Positions 7,136-14,886 of a DNA stretch of 17,269 bases are shown here, piece after piece. The stretch lies in assembly GCA_016297675.1 (NCBI GenBank), contig JAEDGE010000026.1:1-17269 (forward strand), given 5' to 3'. The notes beneath the pieces were generated by a model, which saw only the letters and a program-made list of their open reading frames with translations, was not told the origin of the DNA and did no database searches. Numbering within the stretch: the first letter of the stretch is position 1; each line of letters opens with the position of its first letter. The position numbers and the translations under genes are program-made. Source of the DNA: Oscillospiraceae bacterium. GTDB taxonomy: Bacteria; Bacillota; Clostridia; Oscillospirales; Ruminococcaceae.

Positions 7136-7220
7136 ATACTGTCCTCATAAATCCGATGGCTTTACAGCCGCTTTTGGTGGCATTACAAACAACAGTGTTG
7201 TTTGCAATAGAGGACAGTAT
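7136..7220 (-). ncRNA. Predicted three-way-junction RNA element (or MITE-like repeat) in the smc-ftsY gap
   Basis: The element starts one base after the smc stop. An 11-bp closing stem pairs 7136-7146 with 7210-7220 (ATACTGTCCTC and its exact complement). Inside it, 7182-7193 pairs with 7197-7208 as a 12-bp stem with a 3-nt loop. One of those pairs is A/C as plus-strand sequence but G-U in minus-strand RNA, which favours a functional transcript from the coding direction. A third short helix, GGCT-GTAA-AGCC (7158-7169), has a GNRA-type tetraloop when read on the minus strand. I do not recognise a known riboswitch or leader family. The outer repeats end in TA at both sides, so a small transposon-derived MITE is the main alternative. 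No U-tract follows, so it is not a standard terminator. Confidence 0.5.
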
Positions 7221-7221
7221 A

Positions 7222-10200
7222 TCATGCCAGAGTATCTGGATGCTCGCTGATTTGTTCCATATGCAGCAGACGAGAAATGCCGTCCTCCTGCATGGTCACG
7301 CCATACAAAGCATCTGCCGCCTCCATTGCCATTCTTCGATGCGTAATCAGAATAAACTGTGTGGTCTTCTGAAAATGCTGCAAATACTGCACATACCGGC
7401 GAACATTTCCCTCATCCAGTGCCGCATCAATCTCATCCATAATGCAAAATGGGGTTGGACGCTGCCGCAGAATCGCAAAATAAATGGCAATCGCAACAAA
7501 TGACTGTTCGCCGCCAGAGAGGGCAATCAGATTCTTAATCACCTTGCCGGGCGGTGCAACCCGAATTTCAATCCCAGAATGCAGTACATCCTCCGGATCG
7601 GATAGTTCCAAAGACGCTTCCCCACCGTCAAACAGCTCCCGAAAAATCTCTTGAAATGCCTGATTGATGCCCGCAAACCGTTCTGTAAAAATCCGCTGCA
7701 TCTCGGCAGTCAGCCGGACAATCAAGGTTTCCAGTTCCTGCTTCGCTTCGGTGGCATCTTTCAGCTGGGCAGACAGAAACTGCCACTGTTCGGATACCTG
7801 CTGATACTCTTCAATCGCAGACACATTCACATTGCCCAACGCCCGAATCTGTCGCCGCAGGGACTCCAGCTGTTGTTTCGCCAGCACCGTATCCCGAATG
7901 GGTTCTGCCAGTTGTCCGGCTTCGGAAAGCGTAACGTCATACTGTTCCCGCATCTGCTGGACAATCCGATCTCGCTGCTGTTCCAAGTCATGCTGTTTTG
8001 TTTCCGACTGTGTCACTGCTGCCGCCGTTCGTTCCTTGGCAGCACTGCATTCCCGTATGCCATCCTGCCGCTGCCGAATCTGCTGCTCCTGTTCCGTATG
8101 CACTCGCTGCAGTTTTGTAATCCGTTCTCTGTCTGCTGTCATTCGCTGCTTGCAGATTGTCAGCCTGTTCTGTAAATCCTTTTCCTGCTGCTGCAAAATG
8201 GTCTGCTGCTGCTCACAGGCAATTTTCTCTTTTTTTAACTGCTGTTTCTGCTCCCGACAGTTGTCCAGTCTTGCCTGTTGTTCCGTTTGATTCTGCTGTC
8301 TGCTGACGATTTCCTGTTCCAGTTTTGCAGCTGCAATCTGTCTTTCTGTCAAAATTTGCGATATTTTTGCCTGCTCTGCTGCAACCGTTTCCTGTTCCTG
8401 CTTTGCCTGCTGTTGGATGGTCTTTGCTTCTGTCAAATCTGTCTGCGTCTGTTCCCACGCTGCTTTTGCTGTGCAGTGCTGCTGCTGTAACGCTGCAATC
8501 TGTTCTGTCAGTGCTTTCCGTTGCTGCTGCTGTTCCATCCACTGTGTTTGCAATTGGGATAATTGCTTCTTTGCAGCCTCTGCCGCAGCGGCTGCCAGCA
8601 ACTGTTCGGCGTGTTTGGTGTGCAATTGATTTTGCAACTGCTGCAAGCGTTCTGTCTTCCGACTGTAATCTGCTTTCTGCTGTTCCCATTGTGCAGTATC
8701 CTGCCGTACCTGCTCCTGTAGGGTATGCATCTTTCGCTGCAATTCCACCAATTCCTGCTTTCGGGTCAGCATACCGCCTCGCTTCTGGGCAGAACCACCA
8801 GTAAACGAACCGCCGGCGTTGATAACCTGTCCGTCGAGCGTCACAATCCGAAACCGATACCCATACCGTTTCGCCAATTCTGTGGCACTGTCGAGGTGTT
8901 CTGCGATGATAATCCGTCCCAGAAGTGCATGGATGACATTCGTGAATTTGGCATCATACCGCACCAGATTGCTTGCAAGGTCAATGACTGCATCCTCCTG
9001 TAAAACCGCCTGTTCCGAAAGCAGCTGCCCTCTGACAGAGGTCAACGGCAGAAAAGTCGCTCGTCCGGCTCGCTTCGCTGCCAGATACCGAATCCAGTCC
9101 TTTGCTGCTGCTTCGTTCTCCACCACCAGATTCTGCATGGCTCCGCCGAGTGCTGTTTCCATCGCCAGACTGTAACGGGATTCTGTTGTAATAATCTGCG
9201 AAACCGTACCATAAACACCATGCGGTTTGCCGTTTTCCGCCTGTAAAACTGCCTTGACACTGCCGGCATAGCCCTCCATATTGTGTTCCATCTCCAACAA
9301 GAGCTGATGCCGCTGCTGTACAGTTTGTAGCTGCATCTTTCGCTGTGCCTGCTGGGTCTGTACTTGTTCCAGAAGGGACTGTGCTGCTTTTTGCTGTGTT
9401 TGTGCGTTCTCCAACGCCACACGCACCGCTGCTTCCGCTGCTGCTGCCGTCTCCGCAGCCGTTTCCGTCTGCTTGGCATGCTCTGCCGCAGCCTGTTGTT
9501 GCTGCTGCAACGCTGCCAATTGGGCAGTCTGCGAAACCGTCTGTGCCTGTAGCGTCTCTATTTGGGCAGCAAGTGACTCTGTTTTTGCAAACCAGGTATT
9601 TTGTCTGCCGTATCCGTCTTGCAGCGTTCGTTCTGCCGTCTGCAAAGCGGCTGCAACGGTTTCCATTTTGGTCTGCAGGGCGGCTCGCAATGTCTCCTGT
9701 TCCCGACAAGCTGCCGCCGCTGCGGTCTGCTGCTGCTGCAAGGTTTCCAGTGTGGTTTTCTGTGCTTGCAATTGTACAGCAATCTCCTGCTCTGTCCGTT
9801 CCACATCGGTCTGCTGTTGTCCCAACTGTGTCAGACGCTGGGCATTGTGCTGCTGTTCGTTGGCACAGACTGCAAGATCTGCCTGCATTTTTGCAGCCGT
9901 TTCCTCTGCTGTCTGTACCTGTTCCCGCAAATTCTGAATTTGCACGGTCGTTCGCTGCATCTGCCGATATTGTTCCTGCAAAGCGGCATCTGCCTGTTCT
10001 AAATCCAATACCGCATTTTGATAAGCTGCCCTTGCCTGCAAAAGCGTATCCTTTAACGCTGTCTTTTCCTGTTCCAAATGCTGCAGCTGCTGCATCCAAA
10101 TGGAAATCTCCAGCTTTTTCTGCTGCTCTGCCAGCTTGAGAAATTGTTTTGCTGTTTCCGCCTGCCGCCGCAGCGGTTCTACTCTGCCTTCTAATGTAGC

Positions 10201-10788
10201 AGCGATGTCCTGCAACCGCACCAGATTCTCCTGTGCTGCCTGCAAGTTGCGTTCTGCCTCTTCCCGCTTATAGCGGAATTTAGAAACGCCTGTTGCCTCT
10301 TCAAACAATTCCCGCCGGTCGGTGCTTCTGGCACTGACAATTTCTGCAATGCGACCCTGTCCGATAATGGCATAGCCGTCCCGTCCCATGCCGGTATCCA
10401 TCAACAGTTCCTGCACATCCTTCAGACGAACGGCTTTCCCATTGATTTGATAGACACTTTCACCGCTGCGGTAAAGTTTTCTGGTAATTGCCACGATTTC
10501 ACCGTATGCCTCGCCAAACATCCCAGTATGGTTGTCCAGCTGAATCGTCACCGCTGCAAACCCTGCCGGTCTTCGCTGCTTCGTACCGGAAAAAATGACA
10601 TCTTCCATCCGATTGCCCCGCAGCAGTTTGGTGGACTGTTCCCCCAATACCCAGCGAATGGCATCGCCGATATTGCTCTTTCCGCTGCCGTTGGGGCCAA
10701 CTACAGCCGTCAAGCCCTGTTCAAATTCCAACTTGACCCGATCCGGAAAGGACTTAAAGCCTTGCAGTTCCAGCGATTTGAAAAACAT
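7222..10788 (-). CDS. smc: Chromosome segregation protein SMC
   Basis: A 1188-residue ABC-type ATPase that, with ScpA and ScpB, loads near the origin and extrudes or aligns chromosome arms. The N-terminal head has Walker A GPNGSGKS (31-38) and the Q-loop region DGYAIIGQGRI (137-147). The hinge is at about 505-680, with GGSFTGGS (659-666). The C-terminal head has the ABC signature LSGGE at 1090-1094, Walker B FCIMDE (about 1114-1119) with DAALDEGNV, and the switch region ITHRR. The two arms are predicted coiled coil and unusually rich in Gln, Ala and Thr (for example about 330-500). Length is normal. ATG 10786-10788 overlaps the end of the radical SAM gene by 35 bases. The rnc, radical SAM, smc, ftsY order is typical of Clostridia. 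Confidence 0.98.
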   Translation of the reverse strand: MFFKSLELQGFKSFPDRVKLEFEQGLTAVVGPNGSGKSNIGDAIRWVLGEQSTKLLRGNRMEDVIFSGTKQRRPAGFAAVTIQLDNHTGMFGEAYGEIVAITRKLYRSGESVYQINGKAVRLKDVQELLMDTGMGRDGYAIIGQGRIAEIVSARSTDRRELFEEATGVSKFRYKREEAERNLQAAQENLVRLQDIAATLEGRVEPLRRQAETAKQFLKLAEQQKKLEISIWMQQLQHLEQEKTALKDTLLQARAAYQNAVLDLEQADAALQEQYRQMQRTTVQIQNLREQVQTAEETAAKMQADLAVCANEQQHNAQRLTQLGQQQTDVERTEQEIAVQLQAQKTTLETLQQQQTAAAAACREQETLRAALQTKMETVAAALQTAERTLQDGYGRQNTWFAKTESLAAQIETLQAQTVSQTAQLAALQQQQQAAAEHAKQTETAAETAAAAEAAVRVALENAQTQQKAAQSLLEQVQTQQAQRKMQLQTVQQRHQLLLEMEHNMEGYAGSVKAVLQAENGKPHGVYGTVSQIITTESRYSLAMETALGGAMQNLVVENEAAAKDWIRYLAAKRAGRATFLPLTSVRGQLLSEQAVLQEDAVIDLASNLVRYDAKFTNVIHALLGRIIIAEHLDSATELAKRYGYRFRIVTLDGQVINAGGSFTGGSAQKRGGMLTRKQELVELQRKMHTLQEQVRQDTAQWEQQKADYSRKTERLQQLQNQLHTKHAEQLLAAAAAEAAKKQLSQLQTQWMEQQQQRKALTEQIAALQQQHCTAKAAWEQTQTDLTEAKTIQQQAKQEQETVAAEQAKISQILTERQIAAAKLEQEIVSRQQNQTEQQARLDNCREQKQQLKKEKIACEQQQTILQQQEKDLQNRLTICKQRMTADRERITKLQRVHTEQEQQIRQRQDGIRECSAAKERTAAAVTQSETKQHDLEQQRDRIVQQMREQYDVTLSEAGQLAEPIRDTVLAKQQLESLRRQIRALGNVNVSAIEEYQQVSEQWQFLSAQLKDATEAKQELETLIVRLTAEMQRIFTERFAGINQAFQEIFRELFDGGEASLELSDPEDVLHSGIEIRVAPPGKVIKNLIALSGGEQSFVAIAIYFAILRQRPTPFCIMDEIDAALDEGNVRRYVQYLQHFQKTTQFILITHRRMAMEAADALYGVTMQEDGISRLLHMEQISEHPDTLA

Positions 10789-11794
10789 CGTATCCGTCCT
10801 CTCCGATTTGCAGCCATCCTGCCGGAAAGGCTGCTGTTTCTGTAATGTTCAGCGTCACACCGTCTGCCTGACAGGCAGAACGATTGCTGCTGTGATGTCC
10901 GGCAACCCGACTGCTCCAGCCGATTGCCGTCTGTACTGTGAGTGTAGTTTCCGCCGGATGCTGTCGGATATGCTGCTGCAAACAGCGAAGACACAGCCGA
11001 GATTCCACCAGCTCCCGAAATGCCGGATGATAAAAGCCAGCTACCACTTCCGATTGCAGCGTTTCCTCTGCGTGCAGTCCGCAGCGAATCACCTTTACCC
11101 CATTGGCATGACAAAGGCAAAGGGCATCCGCACAAAAATCCAGTACTTCCTCCATGGTATACAGGGAAAAGCTGCCATCCTGCACCCGTTCCGCCAGTTC
11201 CGTTCCGGACAACACTGCCAGCGGATAAATTCGCAGCGTTTCCGGATGCAGTGCCAGCAGTTCCCGCAGCGTGGCATACTCCTGCTCGATGGTGCTGCCG
11301 TACAGCCCCACCATCATTTGCAGTCCCAGCGAAAAGCCGGCATCGGCAATTTGTTTTGCAGCAGTGCGAACCGCCTGTTCGGTATGTCCTCTCCGATTTT
11401 GCTGCAATACCCGATCCGACATGCTCTGTGCACCTAATTCAATCGCAGTCACATGATACGATTGCAGCCGCTGTAAAATTGCCGGTGTGATACAATCCGG
11501 ACGGGTGGAAATCCGAATGCCGGAGACACTGCCGCTTTGTACAAAGGGTTGTACTGCCTCGAGAAGTGCATTTTGCTGTGCTTCCGGAATGGCAGTAAAA
11601 CTGCCGCCGAAAAACGCAATTTCCAGTTCTTTCGGTCTGCGTGGATGATTCACTGCCTTTTGACAGAGCTGCTGCACTTGTTCCGAACTTGGGATTCCCT
11701 GTGCAGCACTGATTTTCCGCTGGTCGCAAAAACTGCACTGGTGCGGACAACCCGCATGCGGTACAAAAATAGCAATGTTGCCCTTATTTTTCAT
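10754..11794 (-). CDS. Elp3-like radical SAM protein without an acetyltransferase domain
   Basis: A 346-residue radical S-adenosylmethionine protein. The [4Fe-4S] cluster motif CxxxCxxC is at C16, C20 and C23 (CPHQCSFC). The Elp3-like core continues with FFGGSFTAI (61-69), ISTRPD (95-100) and IELGAQSMSDRVLQQNRRGH (118-137). It lacks the C-terminal acetyltransferase domain of true Elp3. The region after about residue 220 contains several cysteines (221, 226, 228, 238, 268, 271) that could bind metal, though this is not established. Its role is unknown; tRNA modification is a guess from the Elp3 resemblance. ATG 11792-11794 lies inside the last 11 bases of rnc. This gene is a common neighbour between rnc and smc in Clostridia, so its presence is ordinary. 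Confidence 0.92.
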   Translation of the reverse strand: MKNKGNIAIFVPHAGCPHQCSFCDQRKISAAQGIPSSEQVQQLCQKAVNHPRRPKELEIAFFGGSFTAIPEAQQNALLEAVQPFVQSGSVSGIRISTRPDCITPAILQRLQSYHVTAIELGAQSMSDRVLQQNRRGHTEQAVRTAAKQIADAGFSLGLQMMVGLYGSTIEQEYATLRELLALHPETLRIYPLAVLSGTELAERVQDGSFSLYTMEEVLDFCADALCLCHANGVKVIRCGLHAEETLQSEVVAGFYHPAFRELVESRLCLRCLQQHIRQHPAETTLTVQTAIGWSSRVAGHHSSNRSACQADGVTLNITETAAFPAGWLQIGEDGYDVFQIAGTARL

Positions 11795-12479
11795 AGCCCA
11801 TCAGCCGCAGGGCTTCTTTGGCTGCCATCTGTTCTGCTGCCTTTTTGCTTCTGCCTGTTCCAACGCCGATAACATTCGAATTCAGGCAAACTTCCACCTG
11901 AAATGCCTTTGCATGGTCGGGACCGCTTTCCGATACCAGCACATATTCCACTTTCTCCTCCGGATTCTTCTGAATGACTTCCTGTAAAGCAGTTTTATAG
12001 TCCCGAAATCCAAGGGATTCCCGCTGTTCCAAATTCTTCGGAATAAACCGCATGATATGCCGTTCTGCGGCATCCATGCCGCCGTCCAGATAAATCGCTG
12101 CAATGACTGCCTCAAACGCATCTGCCAAAATGGAAGAACGGGTTCTGCCGCCAGTGTGTTCTTCTCCCTTGCCCAGCAGCAAATAATCCCCCAGATGAAT
12201 CTCCTGTGCAAATACATGCAGTGCCTTTTCACAGACCAAAGAAGCACGCAGCTTCGTCAGCTCGCCCTCTGGCAGCTCCGGAAACTGATGAAACAAATAG
12301 GAGGATACCACAATCGAAAGCACGCTGTCTCCCAAAAATTCCAACCGCTCATTGCTGCATCGGCACTTTTTCTTTTCATTGGCATAGGAAGAGTGCGACA
12401 ATGCCTCCACCAGCAAATGCCGGTTCTTAAAATGGTAGTGAATCTGTGTTTCAAACTGTTCCAGATGCAATTGTTCCAT
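11784..12479 (-). CDS. rnc: Ribonuclease III
   Basis: A 231-residue endonuclease that cleaves double-stranded RNA in rRNA processing and mRNA turnover. The catalytic domain carries the signature NERLEFLGDSVLS (43-55), with acidic residues E47 and D51, and a second acidic cluster LADAFEAVIAAIYLDGG (118-134) with D120 and E123. A double-stranded-RNA-binding domain follows at about 160-230 (DYKTALQEVIQK to KKAAEQMAAKEAL). Length is typical. ATG 12477-12479 is preferred over the in-frame TTG at 12489-12491 because AAAGGA at 12492-12497 directly abuts the TTG and stands 12 bases from the ATG. It follows plsX by 60 bases without an acpP gene in between. Confidence 0.97.
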   Translation of the reverse strand: MEQLHLEQFETQIHYHFKNRHLLVEALSHSSYANEKKKCRCSNERLEFLGDSVLSIVVSSYLFHQFPELPEGELTKLRASLVCEKALHVFAQEIHLGDYLLLGKGEEHTGGRTRSSILADAFEAVIAAIYLDGGMDAAERHIMRFIPKNLEQRESLGFRDYKTALQEVIQKNPEEKVEYVLVSESGPDHAKAFQVEVCLNSNVIGVGTGRSKKAAEQMAAKEALRLMGYEK

Positions 12480-12491
12480 ATATACGCCCAA

Positions 12492-12497
12492 TCCTTT
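12492..12497 (-). promoter_or_regulatory. Ribosome binding site of rnc
   Basis: AAAGGA 12 bases before ATG 12477-12479. The spacing is a little long, but zero spacing to TTG 12489-12491 rules that codon out. Confidence 0.5.
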
Positions 12498-12511
12498 CTG
12501 TTTTTGTTTTG

Positions 12512-12531
12512 CAGCCGTAGCAAGGCGGCTG
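12512..12531 (-). promoter_or_regulatory. Hairpin in the plsX-rnc gap
   Basis: CAGCCG (12512-12517) and CGGCTG (12526-12531) form a 6-bp GC-rich stem with an 8-nt loop, 8 bases after the plsX stop. On the transcribed strand it is followed by an A-rich run leading to the rnc ribosome binding site, not by a U-run, so it does not look like an intrinsic terminator. It may mark an mRNA processing site. Confidence 0.4.
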
Positions 12532-12539
12532 TCATGATT

Positions 12540-13544
12540 TTACGCTTTTCCGGCTTTTTCCTGCTGCATGAACTGTGTCATGGCAGCAATCATATCGCCT
12601 GCCACGCAGTCTCTTGCCTGTCGAATCGCATTGAAAAATGCAGTCGCATCGGAACTGCCGTGTGCCTTCACCACTGGTTTCTGTACGCCGAGCATCATCG
12701 CTCCGCCCACTGCCTTGTAATCCATTTTCTTGGTCAGTTCCTTGATTTTCGGCAGTACCAGCAAACCGGCAAGTTTCCCATTGACACCAGAAAAAATATG
12801 ATGTTTTAGCTCATTTGCCATAAATTTGCCCATGCCTTCATACAGCTTTAATGCGATATTTCCTGTAAATCCATCTGCTACGACCACATCGGCTGTGCCG
12901 AACGGCAGTTCTCTTGCTTCTACATTGCCGCAGAAATGCACCGGTGCTTGTTCCAGCAGGTGATAGGCTTCCAACTCCAGTTCTCTGCCCTTGGTTTCTT
13001 CTGCCCCAACATTCAGCAGCTTCACCCTCGGTCGCTTTACGCCCATAACCCGTTCCATATAGGCACTGCCCATGACAGCAAACTGCACCAGCATCTCTGG
13101 ACGACAGTCATTGTTTGCACCGGCATCCAATAAAATAAAGGGCGTCGTTGCAGTCGGCAGAATCGGTGCCAGTGCGGCACGCTTTACCCCACGCACTCGT
13201 TTCACCAGAAAGGTTGCTCCCATCAGCAACGCACCAGTACTGCCGGCGGAAACAAATGCATCGCCGTTTCCGTCATGCAATGCCTGCATTCCCACTGCCA
13301 TCGAAGTATCGGCATGCTGTTTCAACAGGGTGCTTGGCTCTTCATGAATATCAAAAACGGCAGGGGCATGTAAAATCTGTAAACCATCCAGTGAAAGCGA
13401 ATGCTCTGCTGCACAGCGGCGGATGGTTTCTTCTGCTCCGACCAGCGTCACTGTGACACCCAACTCCTGCACAGCACGGATCGCACCCTTGATCACTTCT
13501 AATGGTGCATCATCTCCGCCGAATGCATCAATTAAAATATTCAT
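12540..13544 (-). CDS. plsX: Phosphate acyltransferase PlsX
   Basis: A 334-residue peripheral membrane enzyme that converts acyl-ACP and phosphate to acyl-phosphate, the donor for PlsY in phosphatidic acid synthesis. Family marks are MNILIDAFGGDDAP at the start (DAMGGDxAP in most relatives), VSAGSTGALL (about 98-107), ILLDAGANNDCRP, LLNVGAEETKG, FCGNVEARELPFG and VVVADGFTGNIALKLYEG. ATG 13542-13544 is chosen because it starts at the conserved beginning and has GGAGG at 13554-13558; longer in-frame openings up to 13721 would lie deep in trmFO. It overlaps the trmFO end by 17 bases. FapR or rpmF, common plsX partners elsewhere, are not present, and acpP does not follow. Confidence 0.97.
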   Translation of the reverse strand: MNILIDAFGGDDAPLEVIKGAIRAVQELGVTVTLVGAEETIRRCAAEHSLSLDGLQILHAPAVFDIHEEPSTLLKQHADTSMAVGMQALHDGNGDAFVSAGSTGALLMGATFLVKRVRGVKRAALAPILPTATTPFILLDAGANNDCRPEMLVQFAVMGSAYMERVMGVKRPRVKLLNVGAEETKGRELELEAYHLLEQAPVHFCGNVEARELPFGTADVVVADGFTGNIALKLYEGMGKFMANELKHHIFSGVNGKLAGLLVLPKIKELTKKMDYKAVGGAMMLGVQKPVVKAHGSSDATAFFNAIRQARDCVAGDMIAAMTQFMQQEKAGKA

Positions 13545-14886
13545 TGTCCTTCCCCTCCGTTGATTCTTCGCCACTCTGCTGCAAATAGGCATCCAGTGCT
13601 GCCAGTGCCCGATCTGCATAGGCTTGATATTTTTCTTTTTTATCTCGAATCCGTTCCGGCAGTTCCGGCAGAATGCCCATATTACAGCCCATCGGTTGGA
13701 ATTGTGTAACCGTTTCATCACTGATGTAGGCAGCCAGTGCCCCCATCATCGTTTCTCTTGGCAAAATCAACGGTGGCTTTCCCTGTATCCGGCGAACCAT
13801 GTTCTTTCCTGCCAGAATGCCGCTGGCAGCGGATTCGATATAGCCCTCCACGCCGGTCATCTGTCCGGCAAAAAAGCAGTCCGGATTGCTGCGAAGGGCG
13901 TAATCTGCCCCCAACAGTCTTGGACTGTCTAAAAAAGAATTCCGATGCATCACGCCATAGCGGACAAACTCTGCCTGCTCCAGTCCCGGAATCAGAGAAA
14001 AAACTCGTTTCTGTTCGCCAAATTTTAAATTGGTCTGAAACCCTACCAGATTGTACATCGTACCTTCCTGATTCTCTCTCCGCAGTTGTACCACTGCATA
14101 TGGTCGGTGTCCTGTGCGAGGGTCGGTCAGTCCGACTGGTTTCAGTGGACCGAACCGCATGGTGTCTTTTCCACGGGATGCTAAAATTTCAATCGGCATA
14201 CAGCCTTCGTAAACCCGAAAGAACTGCTTGTCACAGTCATGCAGCTCCGCCCGTTCCGCTGAAATCAACGCTTCGTAGAATGCCTCATATTCTGCCTGAT
14301 TCATCGGACAATTGATATAATCAGCAGTCCCTCTTCCGTAACGTGCGGCAAAAAAGACCTTTTCCGTATCCAGACTCTCATACTTGACAATCGGTGCAGC
14401 TGCATCAAAAAACCGCAGCCGTGTCCCACAGAGCTGTTCGATTTCCTCTGCCAGCGTGCCGTCCGTCAAAGGACCGGTTGCCACAATTACGTTTCCATCC
14501 GGTATGTGGGAAACGGTTTCTGTTTTCAGCTGAATCAGCGGATGCGAACGAATCCGTTCTGTCACCAGATCGGAAAAGGCATCTCGATCCACTGCCAATG
14601 CTCCGCCAGCAGCAACTGCCGTCTTCCTTGCACAGGGAATCAGCAGAGAACCGAGCCGTTCCATCTCCGCTTTCAGCAAACCGGCAGCCGATGCCAGACG
14701 ATCTGCTTTCAAAGAGTTGGAACAGACCAGCTCTGCCAGTCCGTTCCGATGGTGTGCCGGACTGTAATGCATCGGTTTTTGTTCGTAAAGAGTCACCGCA
14801 ATGCCGTTTTGTGCCAGCTGCCAAGCAGCCTCACAGCCTGCCAGACCGCCGCCAATGACGGTTACTTGTCTGCATTGTTCTGTCAT
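13528..14886 (-). CDS. trmFO: Folate-dependent tRNA (uracil-54-C5)-methyltransferase TrmFO
   Basis: A 452-residue flavoprotein that makes ribothymidine at position 54 of the tRNA T-loop using methylene-tetrahydrofolate and FADH2. The N-terminal FAD-binding motif is VIGGGLAGCEAA (10-21), with YEQKP (34-38) following. The two cysteines used in catalysis by the family correspond to C55 in VCSNSLK and C229 in YEGCMPIE. MRFGPLKPVGLTDPRTG, GFQTNLKFGEQKRVF and FAGQMTGVEGYIESAASG are classic TrmFO blocks. Length is normal (about 435-450). ATG 14884-14886 overlaps the topA stop as ATGA, which points to coupled translation. topA-trmFO adjacency is widespread in Bacillota. Confidence 0.97.
   Translation of the reverse strand: MTEQCRQVTVIGGGLAGCEAAWQLAQNGIAVTLYEQKPMHYSPAHHRNGLAELVCSNSLKADRLASAAGLLKAEMERLGSLLIPCARKTAVAAGGALAVDRDAFSDLVTERIRSHPLIQLKTETVSHIPDGNVIVATGPLTDGTLAEEIEQLCGTRLRFFDAAAPIVKYESLDTEKVFFAARYGRGTADYINCPMNQAEYEAFYEALISAERAELHDCDKQFFRVYEGCMPIEILASRGKDTMRFGPLKPVGLTDPRTGHRPYAVVQLRRENQEGTMYNLVGFQTNLKFGEQKRVFSLIPGLEQAEFVRYGVMHRNSFLDSPRLLGADYALRSNPDCFFAGQMTGVEGYIESAASGILAGKNMVRRIQGKPPLILPRETMMGALAAYISDETVTQFQPMGCNMGILPELPERIRDKKEKYQAYADRALAALDAYLQQSGEESTEGKDNEYFN
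13552..13558 (-). promoter_or_regulatory. Ribosome binding site of plsX
   Basis: GGAGGGG inside the trmFO coding end; its GGAGG core is 9 bases before ATG 13542-13544. It fixes the plsX start within the overlap. Confidence 0.7.

Noticed and set aside
7145..7183. A 12-codon minus-strand leader peptide in the smc-ftsY gap
   Set aside because: No ribosome binding site before its ATG and it is buried in the predicted helices.
8981..10099. A 372-codon second open frame on the minus strand inside smc
   Set aside because: Its translation is low complexity (Ala, Gly, Cys, Thr, Arg) with no motif. It is a by-product of the CAG/GCA-rich smc sequence, and the SMC frame carries all conserved motifs.
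9345..10139. Plus-strand open frame of 264 codons opposite smc
   Set aside because: Shadow frame of the Gln/Ala-rich SMC arm, biased composition and no family resemblance.
12540..13721. Longer plsX starting at 13721
   Set aside because: The added 59 residues are out-of-frame trmFO sequence, and the conserved PlsX start with its ribosome binding site is at 13544.
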